A DNA stretch of 64,000 nucleotides, from positions 124,001 to 188,000 of the forward strand of contig NZ_RKIJ01000009.1 of the NCBI RefSeq assembly GCF_003752595.1, read 5' to 3'. Both the position numbers and the translations under genes were made by a program. Of this stretch, positions 8,829-18,011 are shown piece after piece. Below the pieces are notes generated by a model that saw only the letters and a list, made by a program, of their open reading frames with translations, was not told the origin of the DNA and searched no databases. Every line of letters begins with the position of its first letter. The stretch's first letter is position 1. This stretch comes from Cellulomonas sp. PhB143 (GTDB lineage Bacteria > Actinomycetota > Actinomycetes > Actinomycetales > Cellulomonadaceae).

Positions 8829-10121
8829 ATGGTGCTCACCTGGCGCGCACCCGTGCTGGCCGCGCTCGGCCTCGTGCCCGTCGCGCTGCTGCCCCGGGCG
8901 CAGACGGTGCTCGTCTGGACGGTGGTCGTGGCCGTCGTCTGCGCGCTCGACGCGCTGCTCGCGGCGTCCCCGCGCCGCGTCGCGGTCGTGCGCGAGACCT
9001 CGCGCTCCGTCCGGCTGACCCAGGCGGCGACGTCCACGCTGACGCTCACCAACGGTTCCGGTCGCCGGCTGCGGGGGCTCGTGCGCGACGCCTGGGTGCC
9101 CTCCGCCGGCGCGGCGGTCAACCGTCACCGGCTCGACCTGCCGGACGGCGAGTCGCGCCGCGTGCGCACCGCGCTCCTGCCCACGCGCCGCGGGGACCGG
9201 GCGGCGGACCGCGTCACGATCCGCACGGTCGGTCCCTTCGGCGTGGCGGGCCGCCAGGCGTCGCTGGAGGTGCCCGGGTCGGTCCGCGTGCTGCCCGAGT
9301 TCGCCTCGCGCCGGCACCTGCCCAGCCGCCTCGCGCGGCTGCGCGAGATGGACGGGCGGGCTGCCGTCCAGGTGCGCGGCGAGGGCACGGAGTTCGACTC
9401 CCTGCGCGAGTACGTCGAGGGCGACGACGTCCGGTCGATCGACTGGCGCGCGACCGCCCGGCGGCGCGACGTCGTCGTGCGCACGTGGCGACCGGAGCGG
9501 GACCGGCGGGTCCTCGTGGTGATCGACACCGGGCGCACGTCCGCCGCGCGCATCGGCGAGGCCCCGCGGATCGACGCGTCGATCGAGGCGGCGCTGCTGC
9601 TCGCCGCCCTCGCGGGCCGCGCCGGCGACCGCGTGGAGCTCGTGGCGTTCGACCGCACGGCCCGGGCGCGCGTCGCGGGGGCGACCGGGCCGCGCCTGCT
9701 GCCCGCCCTCGCCGACGCGCTCGCCCCGGTGGGACCCGTGCTCCTCGAGACCGACTGGACCGCGCTCGCCGCCACGGTGGAGCAGCGCCTGTCGCAGCGG
9801 GCGCTCGTCGTGCTGCTGTCCGCGCTCGACGCCTCCGCCGTGACCACCGGGCTGCTGCCGGTCGCGCGGCGGATGGCGACCCGCCACCAGGTCGTGCTGG
9901 CGAGCGTCGCCGATCCCGAGGTCGTCGCGGCGGCCGCCGCGCGCGGCTCCAGCGCCGAGGTGTACGACGCCGCGGCCGCCGCGCGCACCGTGCTGGAGCG
10001 CGCTGCCGTGGCCGACGTGCTGCGCCGCCACCGGGTCGAGGTGGTCGACGCCGGCCCGGACGAGCTCGCGCCCCGGCTCGCCGACACCTACCTCGCGCTC
10101 AAGGCCGCGGGCAGGCTCTGA
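8829..10121 (+). CDS. DUF58 domain protein (VWA-like partner of MoxR)
   Basis: This is a 430-residue membrane-anchored protein. Two hydrophobic segments lie near the N-terminus (about 8-45). The diagnostic DUF58 motif is GTEFDSLREYVEGDDVRSID, followed by WRATAR, near residues 184-210. Downstream the fold resembles a von Willebrand A domain, with VLVVIDTGRTS in place of a perfect DxSxS metal site. That suggests a degenerate MIDAS (inference from sequence). The gene closes the co-transcribed set that begins at 4815. DUF58 and MoxR proteins are regularly adjacent, and the ATPase is thought to remodel the VWA-like partner. Confidence 0.9.
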   Translation: MVLTWRAPVLAALGLVPVALLPRAQTVLVWTVVVAVVCALDALLAASPRRVAVVRETSRSVRLTQAATSTLTLTNGSGRRLRGLVRDAWVPSAGAAVNRHRLDLPDGESRRVRTALLPTRRGDRAADRVTIRTVGPFGVAGRQASLEVPGSVRVLPEFASRRHLPSRLARLREMDGRAAVQVRGEGTEFDSLREYVEGDDVRSIDWRATARRRDVVVRTWRPERDRRVLVVIDTGRTSAARIGEAPRIDASIEAALLLAALAGRAGDRVELVAFDRTARARVAGATGPRLLPALADALAPVGPVLLETDWTALAATVEQRLSQRALVVLLSALDASAVTTGLLPVARRMATRHQVVLASVADPEVVAAAAARGSSAEVYDAAAAARTVLERAAVADVLRRHRVEVVDAGPDELAPRLADTYLALKAAGRL

Positions 10122-10230
10122 GTCCGGACCGGCGCCGGGATGGCATGATGTCGTCCCGCACCGAGACCTCGACGCGGCCGGGGAACGCCCCGGACGCGAG
10201 CCGGACAGACACCGACCCGCAGGAGCAGCC

Positions 10231-10347
10231 GTGGAACCGACGCCCGAAGACCGTGCCCGCCGCCAGCGCCGCATCGCGATGATCGTCGTGGGCGCCATGC
10301 TCCTGACGTTCGTGCTGCCGTTCCTCGGCATCGTCCTGCTGACCTGA
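10231..10347 (+). CDS. Small single-pass membrane peptide, 38 residues
   Basis: GTG at 10231 is preceded by AGGAG at ideal spacing. The 38-residue product has a charged amphipathic head with acidic then arginine-rich residues, and a single hydrophobic helix (IAMIVVGAMLLTFVLPFLGI, about 15-34) ending LLT. It lies 109 bp after the DUF58 gene and 31 bp before the end of the convergent SpoIIM-like gene. The coding call rests on the ribosome binding site, the sensible amphipathic-plus-membrane layout and a tight fit between neighbours. Function unknown; it could be a small subunit or regulator of the MoxR/DUF58 membrane complex. Confidence 0.65.
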   Translation: MEPTPEDRARRQRRIAMIVVGAMLLTFVLPFLGIVLLT

Positions 10348-10378
10348 GGCTCCGGCCTGCCGGGGGGTCTCGGCGGGC

Positions 10379-11368
10379 TCAGGCCGCGACCGGCGCCTCG
10401 TCGCCCGCCTGGTCGCGCGTCAGGTCACCCGTCTCGCCGGCTGCGACGGCGCGACCGCCCAGCACGATCACCCACGTCCAGAACGCGGCGAGGGCGAGCG
10501 CCCCGATCGCGATCTTCAGCCACCACGCCAGCCCGGACCCCGTGACGAAGCCCTCGATCAGGCCGGAGACCGCGAGCACGCCGACGAGCCCGACGGCCAC
10601 CGAGAACAGGGCGCGGCCCTCGGCGGCGAGGGCACGGCCCCGCGGGCGCGGACCCGGGTCGACCAGGGTCCAGAAGATCCGCAGCCCCGCGGCGCCCGCG
10701 ACGAACACCGCGGTGAGCTCGAGCATCCCGTGCGGAAGGATCAGCGAGAAGAAGACGTCGGCCTCGCCGTGCGCCGCCATGAGGCCGCCGGCGGCGCCGA
10801 TGCTCACCGAGTTCTGGAACAGCACGTACGCGGGCCCGATGCCCGTGATGCCCAGCGCCACGCACTGCGCCGCGATCCACGCGTTGTTGGTCCACACGGT
10901 CAGGGCGAATCCCGTCCCCGGGTCGTAGTACTCGGAGAACGCGTGCCGCACGTACTCCTCCTGCGCGGACGCCGGCCCGAAGACCTCGAGGCCGCCCGGC
11001 GCCGTCGCGACCCACACGCCGGCGACGACCGCCACCAGCACGCAGGCGGCGGTCACACCCCAGGTCCACCAGCGGATCCGGTACAGGGCCGCGGGCAGGG
11101 ACACGAGCACGAACCGGCCCACGTCGCGCCACGCCGGCTCGTGCGCCCCGGCGATCCGGGCGCGCGCCCGGCCGAGGACGTCGGAGAGCTCGCCGACCAG
11201 CTCCGGGTCCGGGGCCGCGGAGCGGACGGTGGACAGGTGCGTCGCCACGACCTGGTACAGCGCGACCAGCTCGTCGGCCTCGGCGCCGTCGAGCCGCGAG
11301 CGGCGCACGAGCGTCCGGAGCCGGTCCCACTCGGCCCTGTGCACACTCGTGTACGCGTCCAGATCCAC
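10379..11368 (-). CDS. SpoIIM-like membrane protein (stage II sporulation protein M family)
   Basis: This is a 329-residue protein from a GTG start (MDLDAYTSVHRAEWDRL). A soluble helical N-terminal region (1-100) is followed by about five membrane segments between 105 and 310. The family motif is visible as SEYYDPGTGFALTVWTNNAW, then GPAYVLFQNSVSIGAAGG and LPHGMLELTAVFVAGAAGLR. SpoIIM in Bacillus is part of the DMP peptidoglycan-remodelling complex in engulfment. Non-sporulating actinobacteria carry a homologue next to RDD and MoxR/DUF58 genes, with unknown function. It is transcribed divergently from the RDD gene at 11443, and its position next to that cluster fits the usual neighbourhood. 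Confidence 0.9.
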   Translation of the reverse strand: MDLDAYTSVHRAEWDRLRTLVRRSRLDGAEADELVALYQVVATHLSTVRSAAPDPELVGELSDVLGRARARIAGAHEPAWRDVGRFVLVSLPAALYRIRWWTWGVTAACVLVAVVAGVWVATAPGGLEVFGPASAQEEYVRHAFSEYYDPGTGFALTVWTNNAWIAAQCVALGITGIGPAYVLFQNSVSIGAAGGLMAAHGEADVFFSLILPHGMLELTAVFVAGAAGLRIFWTLVDPGPRPRGRALAAEGRALFSVAVGLVGVLAVSGLIEGFVTGSGLAWWLKIAIGALALAAFWTWVIVLGGRAVAAGETGDLTRDQAGDEAPVAA

Positions 11369-11442
11369 GGCTGTACCCTGCCACAGGCGGGCCCGGCCCG
11401 GCCCGGCTCACCCACAGGCCCCACCCCACGAGCAGGAGCGAC

Positions 11443-12255
11443 ATGCGCGACGGGATCCTCACGGGCGAGGGCGTGGTGCTGGACGCCCGCACGGCGTCGT
11501 TCCTGACCCGCGCGCTCGCGGTCGCGCTGGACCTGACGGCCCTGTGGTTCCTCGCCGTGGCCGTGCTCCTGGTGCTCGACGCGTGGCCCCCGCCCGAGGA
11601 GTACACGATCCCCGTCACGCTCGGCGCGGTCGTCCTGCTCCTCGTCGGCGTGCCCACCGCCGTGGAGGCCCTCACCCGCGGCAGGTCGCTCGGCAAGCTC
11701 GCCGCGGGGATCCGCGTGGTGCGCGACGACGGCGGACCGGTCCGCCTGCGGCACGCGTTCGTCCGCGCCCTGGTCGGCACGGTCGAGATCGTCGCAACCC
11801 TCGGCTGCATCGCCCTGATCGCGTCGCTGTCCAACGACCGCGGCAAGCGCCTCGGCGACATGCTCGCCGGGACGTACGTCGTCCGGGTGCGCGGCGCGCG
11901 CGGCGGGTCCGCGCCCGTCGTCATGCCACCGTGGCTGGCGGCCTGGGCCGCGCAGGCCGACATGCGCCGCCTGCCGGACGGCCTCGCCCTGGACGCCCGC
12001 CGGTTCCTCGGCCGCGCCCCGCGGCTCAATCCCGACTCCCGCGCCCGGCTCGGCACCGAGATCGCCGCACGCGTGGAGTCCTACGTGGCGCCCGGCCCGC
12101 CCCCCGGCACGCCGCCGGAGGTGTTCGTCACCGCCGTGCTGGCCGAGCGGCGCACCCGCGAGCACGTCCGGGAGGCCGCGGCGCAGGAGCTGGTGCGCCG
12201 CGAGGCGGCCACGGTGCGGCGCCTGCCGCACGACGTGCCCGACCCGCGGCGCTGA
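11443..12255 (+). CDS. RDD family membrane protein
   Basis: This is a 270-residue protein. The RDD domain (about 17-150) has FLTRALAVALDLTALWF with the family Arg and Asp residues, a second hydrophobic segment near 60-80, GRSLGKLAAGIRVVRDDGG, and a third segment followed by KRLGDMLAGTYVV. The last 110 residues are cytoplasmic and helical. RDD proteins are small membrane proteins, some implicated in sodium/proton exchange, but most are uncharacterised. GAGCAGGAGCGAC precedes the ATG. The pair with the divergent SpoIIM-like gene is conserved in actinobacteria. The C-terminal extension is longer than the minimal RDD unit. Confidence 0.9.
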   Translation: MRDGILTGEGVVLDARTASFLTRALAVALDLTALWFLAVAVLLVLDAWPPPEEYTIPVTLGAVVLLLVGVPTAVEALTRGRSLGKLAAGIRVVRDDGGPVRLRHAFVRALVGTVEIVATLGCIALIASLSNDRGKRLGDMLAGTYVVRVRGARGGSAPVVMPPWLAAWAAQADMRRLPDGLALDARRFLGRAPRLNPDSRARLGTEIAARVESYVAPGPPPGTPPEVFVTAVLAERRTREHVREAAAQELVRREAATVRRLPHDVPDPRR

Positions 12256-12263
12256 CCCCGTAC

Positions 12264-12324
12264 GGGCCGAACCTCAGTACCGGCCGACCCTCAGTACCGG
12301 CCGACCCTCAGCACCGGCCGAACC

Positions 12325-12331
<7 letters not shown>
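12264..12331. repeat. Four 17-bp tandem units overlapping the ahcY 3' end
   Basis: Units at 12264-12280, 12281-12297, 12298-12314 and 12315-12331 follow the pattern SGGCCGAMCCTCAGYAC, with at most a few differences each. The last unit contains the ahcY stop (12325-12327) and the final tyrosine codon. The other three therefore look like outward copies of the ahcY gene end, placed in the gap between the convergent RDD and ahcY genes. Slippage or terminator-related expansion could produce this. No strong hairpin is formed by the unit. Confidence 0.85.
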
Positions 12332-13872
<1,541 letters not shown>

Positions 13873-14026
13873 GGTTCTCCTCGGACTCGTGCGCTGGGGG
13901 CTCCCGTGTGCGCTGGGCTGTGGTTGCTGGGCTGTGGATCTCGAGCGCCTCCCAGGGTAGTGGCTGCCCCGCCTCGTCCCACGTCGCCGTCCCTCCGCCG
14001 AGGGCGACGCCGCGTCCGCCGACGGC

Positions 14027-14101
14027 GACGTTCCGCGCCGCCACGGGGCCCGATCCGCTCGCGGAACGTCGCGCTCGGCGAGAGGGGCGTCGCCGTCGGC
14101 G
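14027..14101. repeat. Palindrome-containing dispersed repeat, copy A
   Basis: By hand alignment 67 of 75 bases match copy B at 15171-15245, in the same orientation. Each copy holds an inverted pair, GACGTTCCGCG and CGCGGAACGTC, separated by 22 bp, followed by a GTCGCCGTCGGCG-type word. The copies flank the gene at 14234 as direct repeats. The rest of the 361-bp gap between ahcY and 14234 shows only GC-rich sequence with related GCCGAGGGCGACG words and no gene. Confidence 0.75.
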
Positions 14102-14233
14102 CAGCGGGGGCGGCCGCCCGGGGCGCCGGCGGGGCGCGTCTCCCGTCGTGCACAGGCACGTCGTCGTGCCCCCCGGTCCCCGGGCCGGGGCAGTCCTTCC
14201 CGCGACCGCGCCCGCGGACGGCATCGTCGTCGG

Positions 14234-15130
14234 ATGCGACCACGGACCGACCCCCTCCCCCGTCTCGTCCACCGCGCCGGCGCGGGGGCGCCGAGCGACG
14301 GGCGCCTCGCCGGTCCGGGCTTCCTCCCGGTCATGCGCGGCACGCACGTGCCCGCGCCCGTCGACCTCACCTACGAGCTGCGGCTGGTCGCCGCGCGCGA
14401 ACGCCTGCCCGACGCCGCCGTCTTCAGCGGCCCGTCCGCCCTGTGGATCCACGGCGTCGACCACCTCCGCGCGGACGGGCCGATCGAGGTCTCCTCCCCG
14501 CACGGGGCCCGCGTGCGCTCGCGTCCGGGACTGGCGGTCCGGGCACGCAACCTCGCGCCCGACGACGTCGTGGCCGGCCCGTGGGGTCCGGTCACCTCGG
14601 TCGCGCGCACGGCCTACGACGTCGGCCGCCACCCGAGCCGGTACCGCAGCGTGCCGGAGCTCGACGCGCTCGCCGCCGCGACGGGGGTCACCGCGGACGA
14701 CGTCCTGGCCGTCGCCGCCCGCAACCGCGGCGCCCGGTGGATCCGCCAGCTGCCGGCGGCGCTGGACCTGATGGACGGCCGGGCGGAGTCCGTGCGCGAG
14801 TCGCAGCTGCGCGTCGTCGCGGAGTCCTACGGGCTGCCCCGGCTCGAGCCGCAGGTTGTCCTGCGCGACGCCGCGGGTACGTTCGTCGCGCGGCTGGACC
14901 TCGCATGGCGGCGCCTGCGGGCCGCGCTGGAGTATGACGGCGCGTACCACGACGACCCAGCGCAGTTCGCGAAGGACCGCGCCCGGATCAACCGCATCAC
15001 GGCCTGCGGCTGGCGGGTGCTCGTCGTCGACCGCCACCTCTTCGCCGACCACGACGCGCTGGAGCGCGCCGTCCGCCACCTGCACGCCCAGGCGGTCGAG
15101 GAGGCGGGGCTGCGGGACCGCCGAGGGTGA
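14234..15130 (+). CDS. AbiEi-like protein with C-terminal DUF559/PD-(D/E)XK nuclease-like fold
   Basis: This is a 298-residue protein. The N-terminal two-thirds ([15 protein letters not shown], then [13 protein letters not shown]) resemble the AbiEi-type regulatory domain found in many actinobacterial proteins. The C-terminal part carries [20 protein letters not shown], followed near residue 260 by [12 protein letters not shown]. This is the D...ExD/K-like strand layout of DUF559 and very-short-patch-repair-type nucleases. Such genes are abundant in actinobacteria, often linked to mobile or defence regions, and lack a proven activity. No toxin partner is adjacent, so a type IV toxin-antitoxin role is not supported. 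It is bracketed by two direct copies of a palindromic repeat, which suggests a mobile cassette or repeat-rich hotspot. The start lacks a strong ribosome binding site. Confidence 0.75.
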   Translation: MRPRTDPLPRLVHRAGAGAPSDGRLAGPGFLPVMRGTHVPAPVDLTYELRLVAARERLPDAAVFSGPSALWIHGVDHLRADGPIEVSSPHGARVRSRPGLAVRARNLAPDDVVAGPWGPVTSVARTAYDVGRHPSRYRSVPELDALAAATGVTADDVLAVAARNRGARWIRQLPAALDLMDGRAESVRESQLRVVAESYGLPRLEPQVVLRDAAGTFVARLDLAWRRLRAALEYDGAYHDDPAQFAKDRARINRITACGWRVLVVDRHLFADHDALERAVRHLHAQAVEEAGLRDRRG

Positions 15131-15170
15131 CGCCCGGTCCGCTGACGGTGACGCCCGGTCCGCCGAGGGT

Positions 15171-15262
15171 GACGTTCCGCGGCGCGAGAGGGCCCGATCC
15201 GCTCGCGGAACGTCGCCGTCGGCGAGAGGAACGTCGCCGTCGGCGATGGGGACGTCGCCCTC
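15171..15262. repeat. Palindrome-containing dispersed repeat, copy B with extra half-units
   Basis: Positions 15171-15245 align with copy A. The inverted pair lies at 15171-15181 and 15204-15214. Beyond it, the word ACGTCGCCSTCGGCG is repeated up to 15262, so the 3' part forms a short tandem. The copy begins 40 bp after the stop of the nuclease-like gene; two further CGCCCGGTCCGC words fill that gap. Confidence 0.75.
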
Positions 15263-15274
15263 GGCGGATCCCGC

Positions 15275-15304
15275 CGGCACACCGGCACACCGGCACACCG
15301 GCAC
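15275..15304. repeat. 8-bp tandem repeat CGGCACAC
   Basis: Nearly four head-to-tail copies of CGGCACAC form a microsatellite-like tract within the 561-bp gene-free stretch 15131-15691. That stretch otherwise holds the dispersed repeat, a putative MtrA-type site and a comparatively AT-richer segment (15378-15500) that probably contains the promoter of the transporter operon. Confidence 0.8.
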
Positions 15305-15377
15305 GCTCCCCCGGTGGCCCGGGTCACACCGCGACCAGACCATGTGCAGCCCGTCACACCACCCGCGACCCCCGGAT

Positions 15378-15393
15378 GTCACGAAGAGGTAAC
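15378..15393 (+). promoter_or_regulatory. Putative MtrA-type site (GTCAC-6-GTAAC) upstream of the betaine transporter
   Basis: Two direct half-sites, GTCAC (15378-15382) and GTAAC (15389-15393), are spaced 11 bp start to start. Further GTCAC words occur at 15323 and 15353. Paired GTMAC half-sites resemble published MtrA motifs in actinobacteria. The site is about 300 bp before the ATPase gene. Assignment is by inspection only. Confidence 0.35.
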
Positions 15394-15691
15394 AATCACA
15401 GTCGCCGCATTCCTGCAGCGCACAGCCATTTTTGCCCGCACTGCCCCCCGAGATCGTTCCGATATGGCAAAGGGTTGCCTGGTCAATCGTCGCCATCTGC
15501 GGCATGGTGGATCGCTGTTGACGCCGGGCCCCCACGGGTCCCGCATCGGCCGGGACCGGCGTTGCCGCCGCCCCCCGCCCCCGGGACCCGCGTCCCGGAC
15601 GGTGGCGGGGAGACGCAGCGCGACGACGGTCGGCCGACGCAGCGCGCGTCCCACGACTCATGCACCACGAGACAGAGGTGGCTCAGTTCTG

Positions 15692-17023
15692 ATGACAGCC
15701 GTTCGTGTGGAGAACGTCTACAAGGTGTTCGGCCGGCGGCCCAAGGAGGCCGTCCGCCAGATCGAGGCGGGCAAGACCCGCGACGAGGTCAAGGACCTCG
15801 GCACCGCCGCGGTGATCGACGCGTCGTTCGACGTGGCCGAGGGCGAGATCTTCGTCGTCATGGGCCTGTCGGGCTCGGGCAAGTCGACGCTGATCCGGAT
15901 GCTCAACGGCCTGTGGAAGCCCACGTCGGGCCACGTCCGCATCGGCGACGACGACCTGTCGGAGGTCGACGCGAAGACCCTGCGTGCCCTGCGCCGCAAG
16001 CGCGTGTCGATGGTCTTCCAGCACTTCGCGCTCCTGCCGCACCGCACGGTGCTCGACAACGCCGCCTACCCGCTGGAGATCCAGGGCGTCGGCCGCGAGG
16101 AGCGGCGCGCCAAGGCGCAGGAGGCGCTGGACCTCGTCGGCCTCTCCGGCTGGCAGGACTCCCTGCCCTCCCAGCTCTCGGGCGGCATGCGCCAGCGCGT
16201 CGGGCTCGCCCGCGCCCTGGCCGCCGACACCGACATCCTGCTGATGGACGAGGCGTTCTCCGCGCTCGACCCGCTGATCCGGCGCGAGATGCAGGAGCAG
16301 CTCCTCGAGCTCCAGTCGACGCTCGGCAAGACGATCATCTTCATCACCCACGACCTCAACGAGGCCATGCACCTGGGCGACCGGATCGCCGTCATGCGCG
16401 ACGGGCGGATCGTCCAGATCGGCACGTCCGAGGAGATCCTCACGGACCCGGCGAACGACTACGTGGCGCAGTTCATCGCCGACGTCGACCGCACCCGCGT
16501 GCTGACCGCCTCCTCGGTGATGCAGAAGCCCCGCGCCCTGGTCTCCCTCGGCGGCGGCCCGCGCGTGGCGAGCCGCGAGATGCGCGAGGCGCAGGTCCCG
16601 GCGGCCTACGTCGTCGACCGCTCCCGCACGCTGCGCGGCGTCATCCGCGACGACGACGCGGTGCGCGCCACGAAGGAGGGCAAGGAGTCGCTGGAGGGCT
16701 ACTACTCGAGCGAGTACACGGCCGTCTCCGCGGACACCCCGCTCGCCGAGCTGTTCGCGCCGTCCGCGGAGTCGACGCTGCCGATGGCGGTCGTCGACGA
16801 CAACGGCAAGCTCGTCGGCGTCGTGCCCCGCGTGACGCTGCTCGAGGCGATGGTCCCGCCCGAGGTCCCCGACGCGTCCGTCGGCGACATCGTCGCCGGC
16901 GACACCGCGGCCGCGGAGCACGAGGCCGAGGAGAACGAGGCCGAGGAGAACGAGGCCGGCGCCACCACCACGGGGGCCGCGCTCCCGGACGACGAGACCA
17001 CGACGGAAGGAGTCCGGTCATGA
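15692..17023 (+). CDS. Glycine betaine/proline-type ABC transporter ATPase with CBS domains (ProV/OpuAA-like)
   Basis: This is a 443-residue ATPase. The ATPase core has Walker A GLSGSGKST (about 60-68), the Q-loop VFQHFALLPHRTVLDN, signature LSGGMRQRVGLARAL and Walker B DILLMDEAFSALDPLIR. The extended region VDRTRVLTASSVMQK leads into two CBS-like motifs (about 290-400). This is the arrangement of ProV/OpuAA transporters, whose CBS tail senses ionic strength or nucleotides. The acidic C-terminus contains a 15-bp tandem duplication coding EAEEN twice. Start 15692 follows GAGGTGG; the stop overlaps the permease start (ATGA). It powers uptake of a compatible solute such as glycine betaine, though exact substrate choice is not readable from sequence. 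Confidence 0.93.
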   Translation: MTAVRVENVYKVFGRRPKEAVRQIEAGKTRDEVKDLGTAAVIDASFDVAEGEIFVVMGLSGSGKSTLIRMLNGLWKPTSGHVRIGDDDLSEVDAKTLRALRRKRVSMVFQHFALLPHRTVLDNAAYPLEIQGVGREERRAKAQEALDLVGLSGWQDSLPSQLSGGMRQRVGLARALAADTDILLMDEAFSALDPLIRREMQEQLLELQSTLGKTIIFITHDLNEAMHLGDRIAVMRDGRIVQIGTSEEILTDPANDYVAQFIADVDRTRVLTASSVMQKPRALVSLGGGPRVASREMREAQVPAAYVVDRSRTLRGVIRDDDAVRATKEGKESLEGYYSSEYTAVSADTPLAELFAPSAESTLPMAVVDDNGKLVGVVPRVTLLEAMVPPEVPDASVGDIVAGDTAAAEHEAEENEAEENEAGATTTGAALPDDETTTEGVRS

Positions 17024-17946
17024 GCATCGCCACCATCGCCTCGCTCAGCAGCGCCGGCACCACCACCGCCGCGAGCGACACCGGCACGATCGTTCCGCGC
17101 CTGCCCTTCGGCGACTGGGTCGCCTCGTTCGTCGACTGGGCCACCGACGCCTGGGCCCCGTTCTTCGACTTCGTCAAGGCCGTCCTCGAGGGGGCGTACG
17201 ACGGCGTGGCGTGGGTCTTCGAGACCCCGTCGTTCGTCGTCATCGCCTTCGTTCTCGCAGTGATCGGGTACTTCGCGAGCGGCGTGCGCCTCGCTGTCGG
17301 GACGGCGGTCGGCCTCGTGGTCATCGCCGGGCTCGACCAGTGGGACCACTCGATGGAGACGCTCTCCCTCGTGATCCTCGCGTCCCTGATCGCCCTGCTG
17401 ATCGGCATCCCGCTCGGCGTCTGGGCGGCGCGCAACGACAACGTCTCGCGAGCCGTGCGCCCCGTGCTCGACTTCATGCAGACGATGCCGGCGTTCGTCT
17501 ACCTCATCCCGACGGTCGTCATCTTCCTCACCGGCGTGGTGCCGGGGATCGTCGCGACGGTCGTCTTCGCCGCCGCCCCCGGCGTCCGGTTCACGGAGCT
17601 GGGCATCCGCGGCGTCGACAAGGAGGTCGTCGAGGCCGGGCACGCCTTCGGCTCGACGAGCCGGCGCATCCTGCGCCAGATCCAGATCCCGCTCGCGATG
17701 CCGACGATCATGGCCGGCGTGAACCAGGTCATCATGCTCGCCCTGTCGATGGTGGTCGTCGCCGGCCTCGTCGGCGGCGGGGGCCTGGGTGGCGACGTCG
17801 TCGCCGGCCTGTCCCAGGTGGACGTGGCGCTCGGCTTCGAGGCCGGCCTGAGCGTGGTCATCATCGCGATGTTCCTCGACCGGGTGACCTCCGCGCTCGC
17901 CGACCGCTCGCCGGTCGCCCGCGCGCTGGCCGCGTCGAACGCCTGA
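17020..17946 (+). CDS. Glycine betaine/proline-type ABC permease (ProW/OpuAB-like)
   Basis: This is a 308-residue permease. A long N-terminal tail includes FGDWVASFVDWATDAW, then about seven hydrophobic segments follow. The helices near IPLGVWAARNDNVSRAVRPV and DFMQTMPAFVYLIPTVVIFL are characteristic of ProW. The ATPase-coupling EAA loop reads GVDKEVVEAGHAFGSTSRRI. The gene is translationally coupled to the ATPase (ATGA at 17020-17023, GGAAGG upstream) and lies 65 bp before the binding-protein gene. The three genes are one osmolyte uptake operon. Confidence 0.93.
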   Translation: MSIATIASLSSAGTTTAASDTGTIVPRLPFGDWVASFVDWATDAWAPFFDFVKAVLEGAYDGVAWVFETPSFVVIAFVLAVIGYFASGVRLAVGTAVGLVVIAGLDQWDHSMETLSLVILASLIALLIGIPLGVWAARNDNVSRAVRPVLDFMQTMPAFVYLIPTVVIFLTGVVPGIVATVVFAAAPGVRFTELGIRGVDKEVVEAGHAFGSTSRRILRQIQIPLAMPTIMAGVNQVIMLALSMVVVAGLVGGGGLGGDVVAGLSQVDVALGFEAGLSVVIIAMFLDRVTSALADRSPVARALAASNA

Positions 17947-18011
17947 GCGCGCCCACCCCCGACGCACGCTTCATCACCCCGGCGGACACCTCCGCCGAAG
18001 GAAGGAATGAC

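Noticed and set aside
7791-10331. Open frame of 846 codons on the minus strand
   Set aside because: It mirrors the MoxR and DUF58 genes, whose motifs are unambiguous on the plus strand.
14234-15130. Toxin-antitoxin pair (AbiEi/AbiEii)
   Set aside because: No AbiEii-type nucleotidyltransferase toxin gene is adjacent, so only the domain resemblance is reported.
15275-15304. Short regular repeats considered as a CRISPR array
   Set aside because: The unit is only 8 bp and strictly head to tail with no spacers; no cas gene is nearby.
15400-15691. Riboswitch (for example ydaO/c-di-AMP type) in the leader of the betaine transporter
   Set aside because: Such elements regulate osmolyte transporters in some bacteria, but I could not match the conserved core. 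A covariance-model search would decide.
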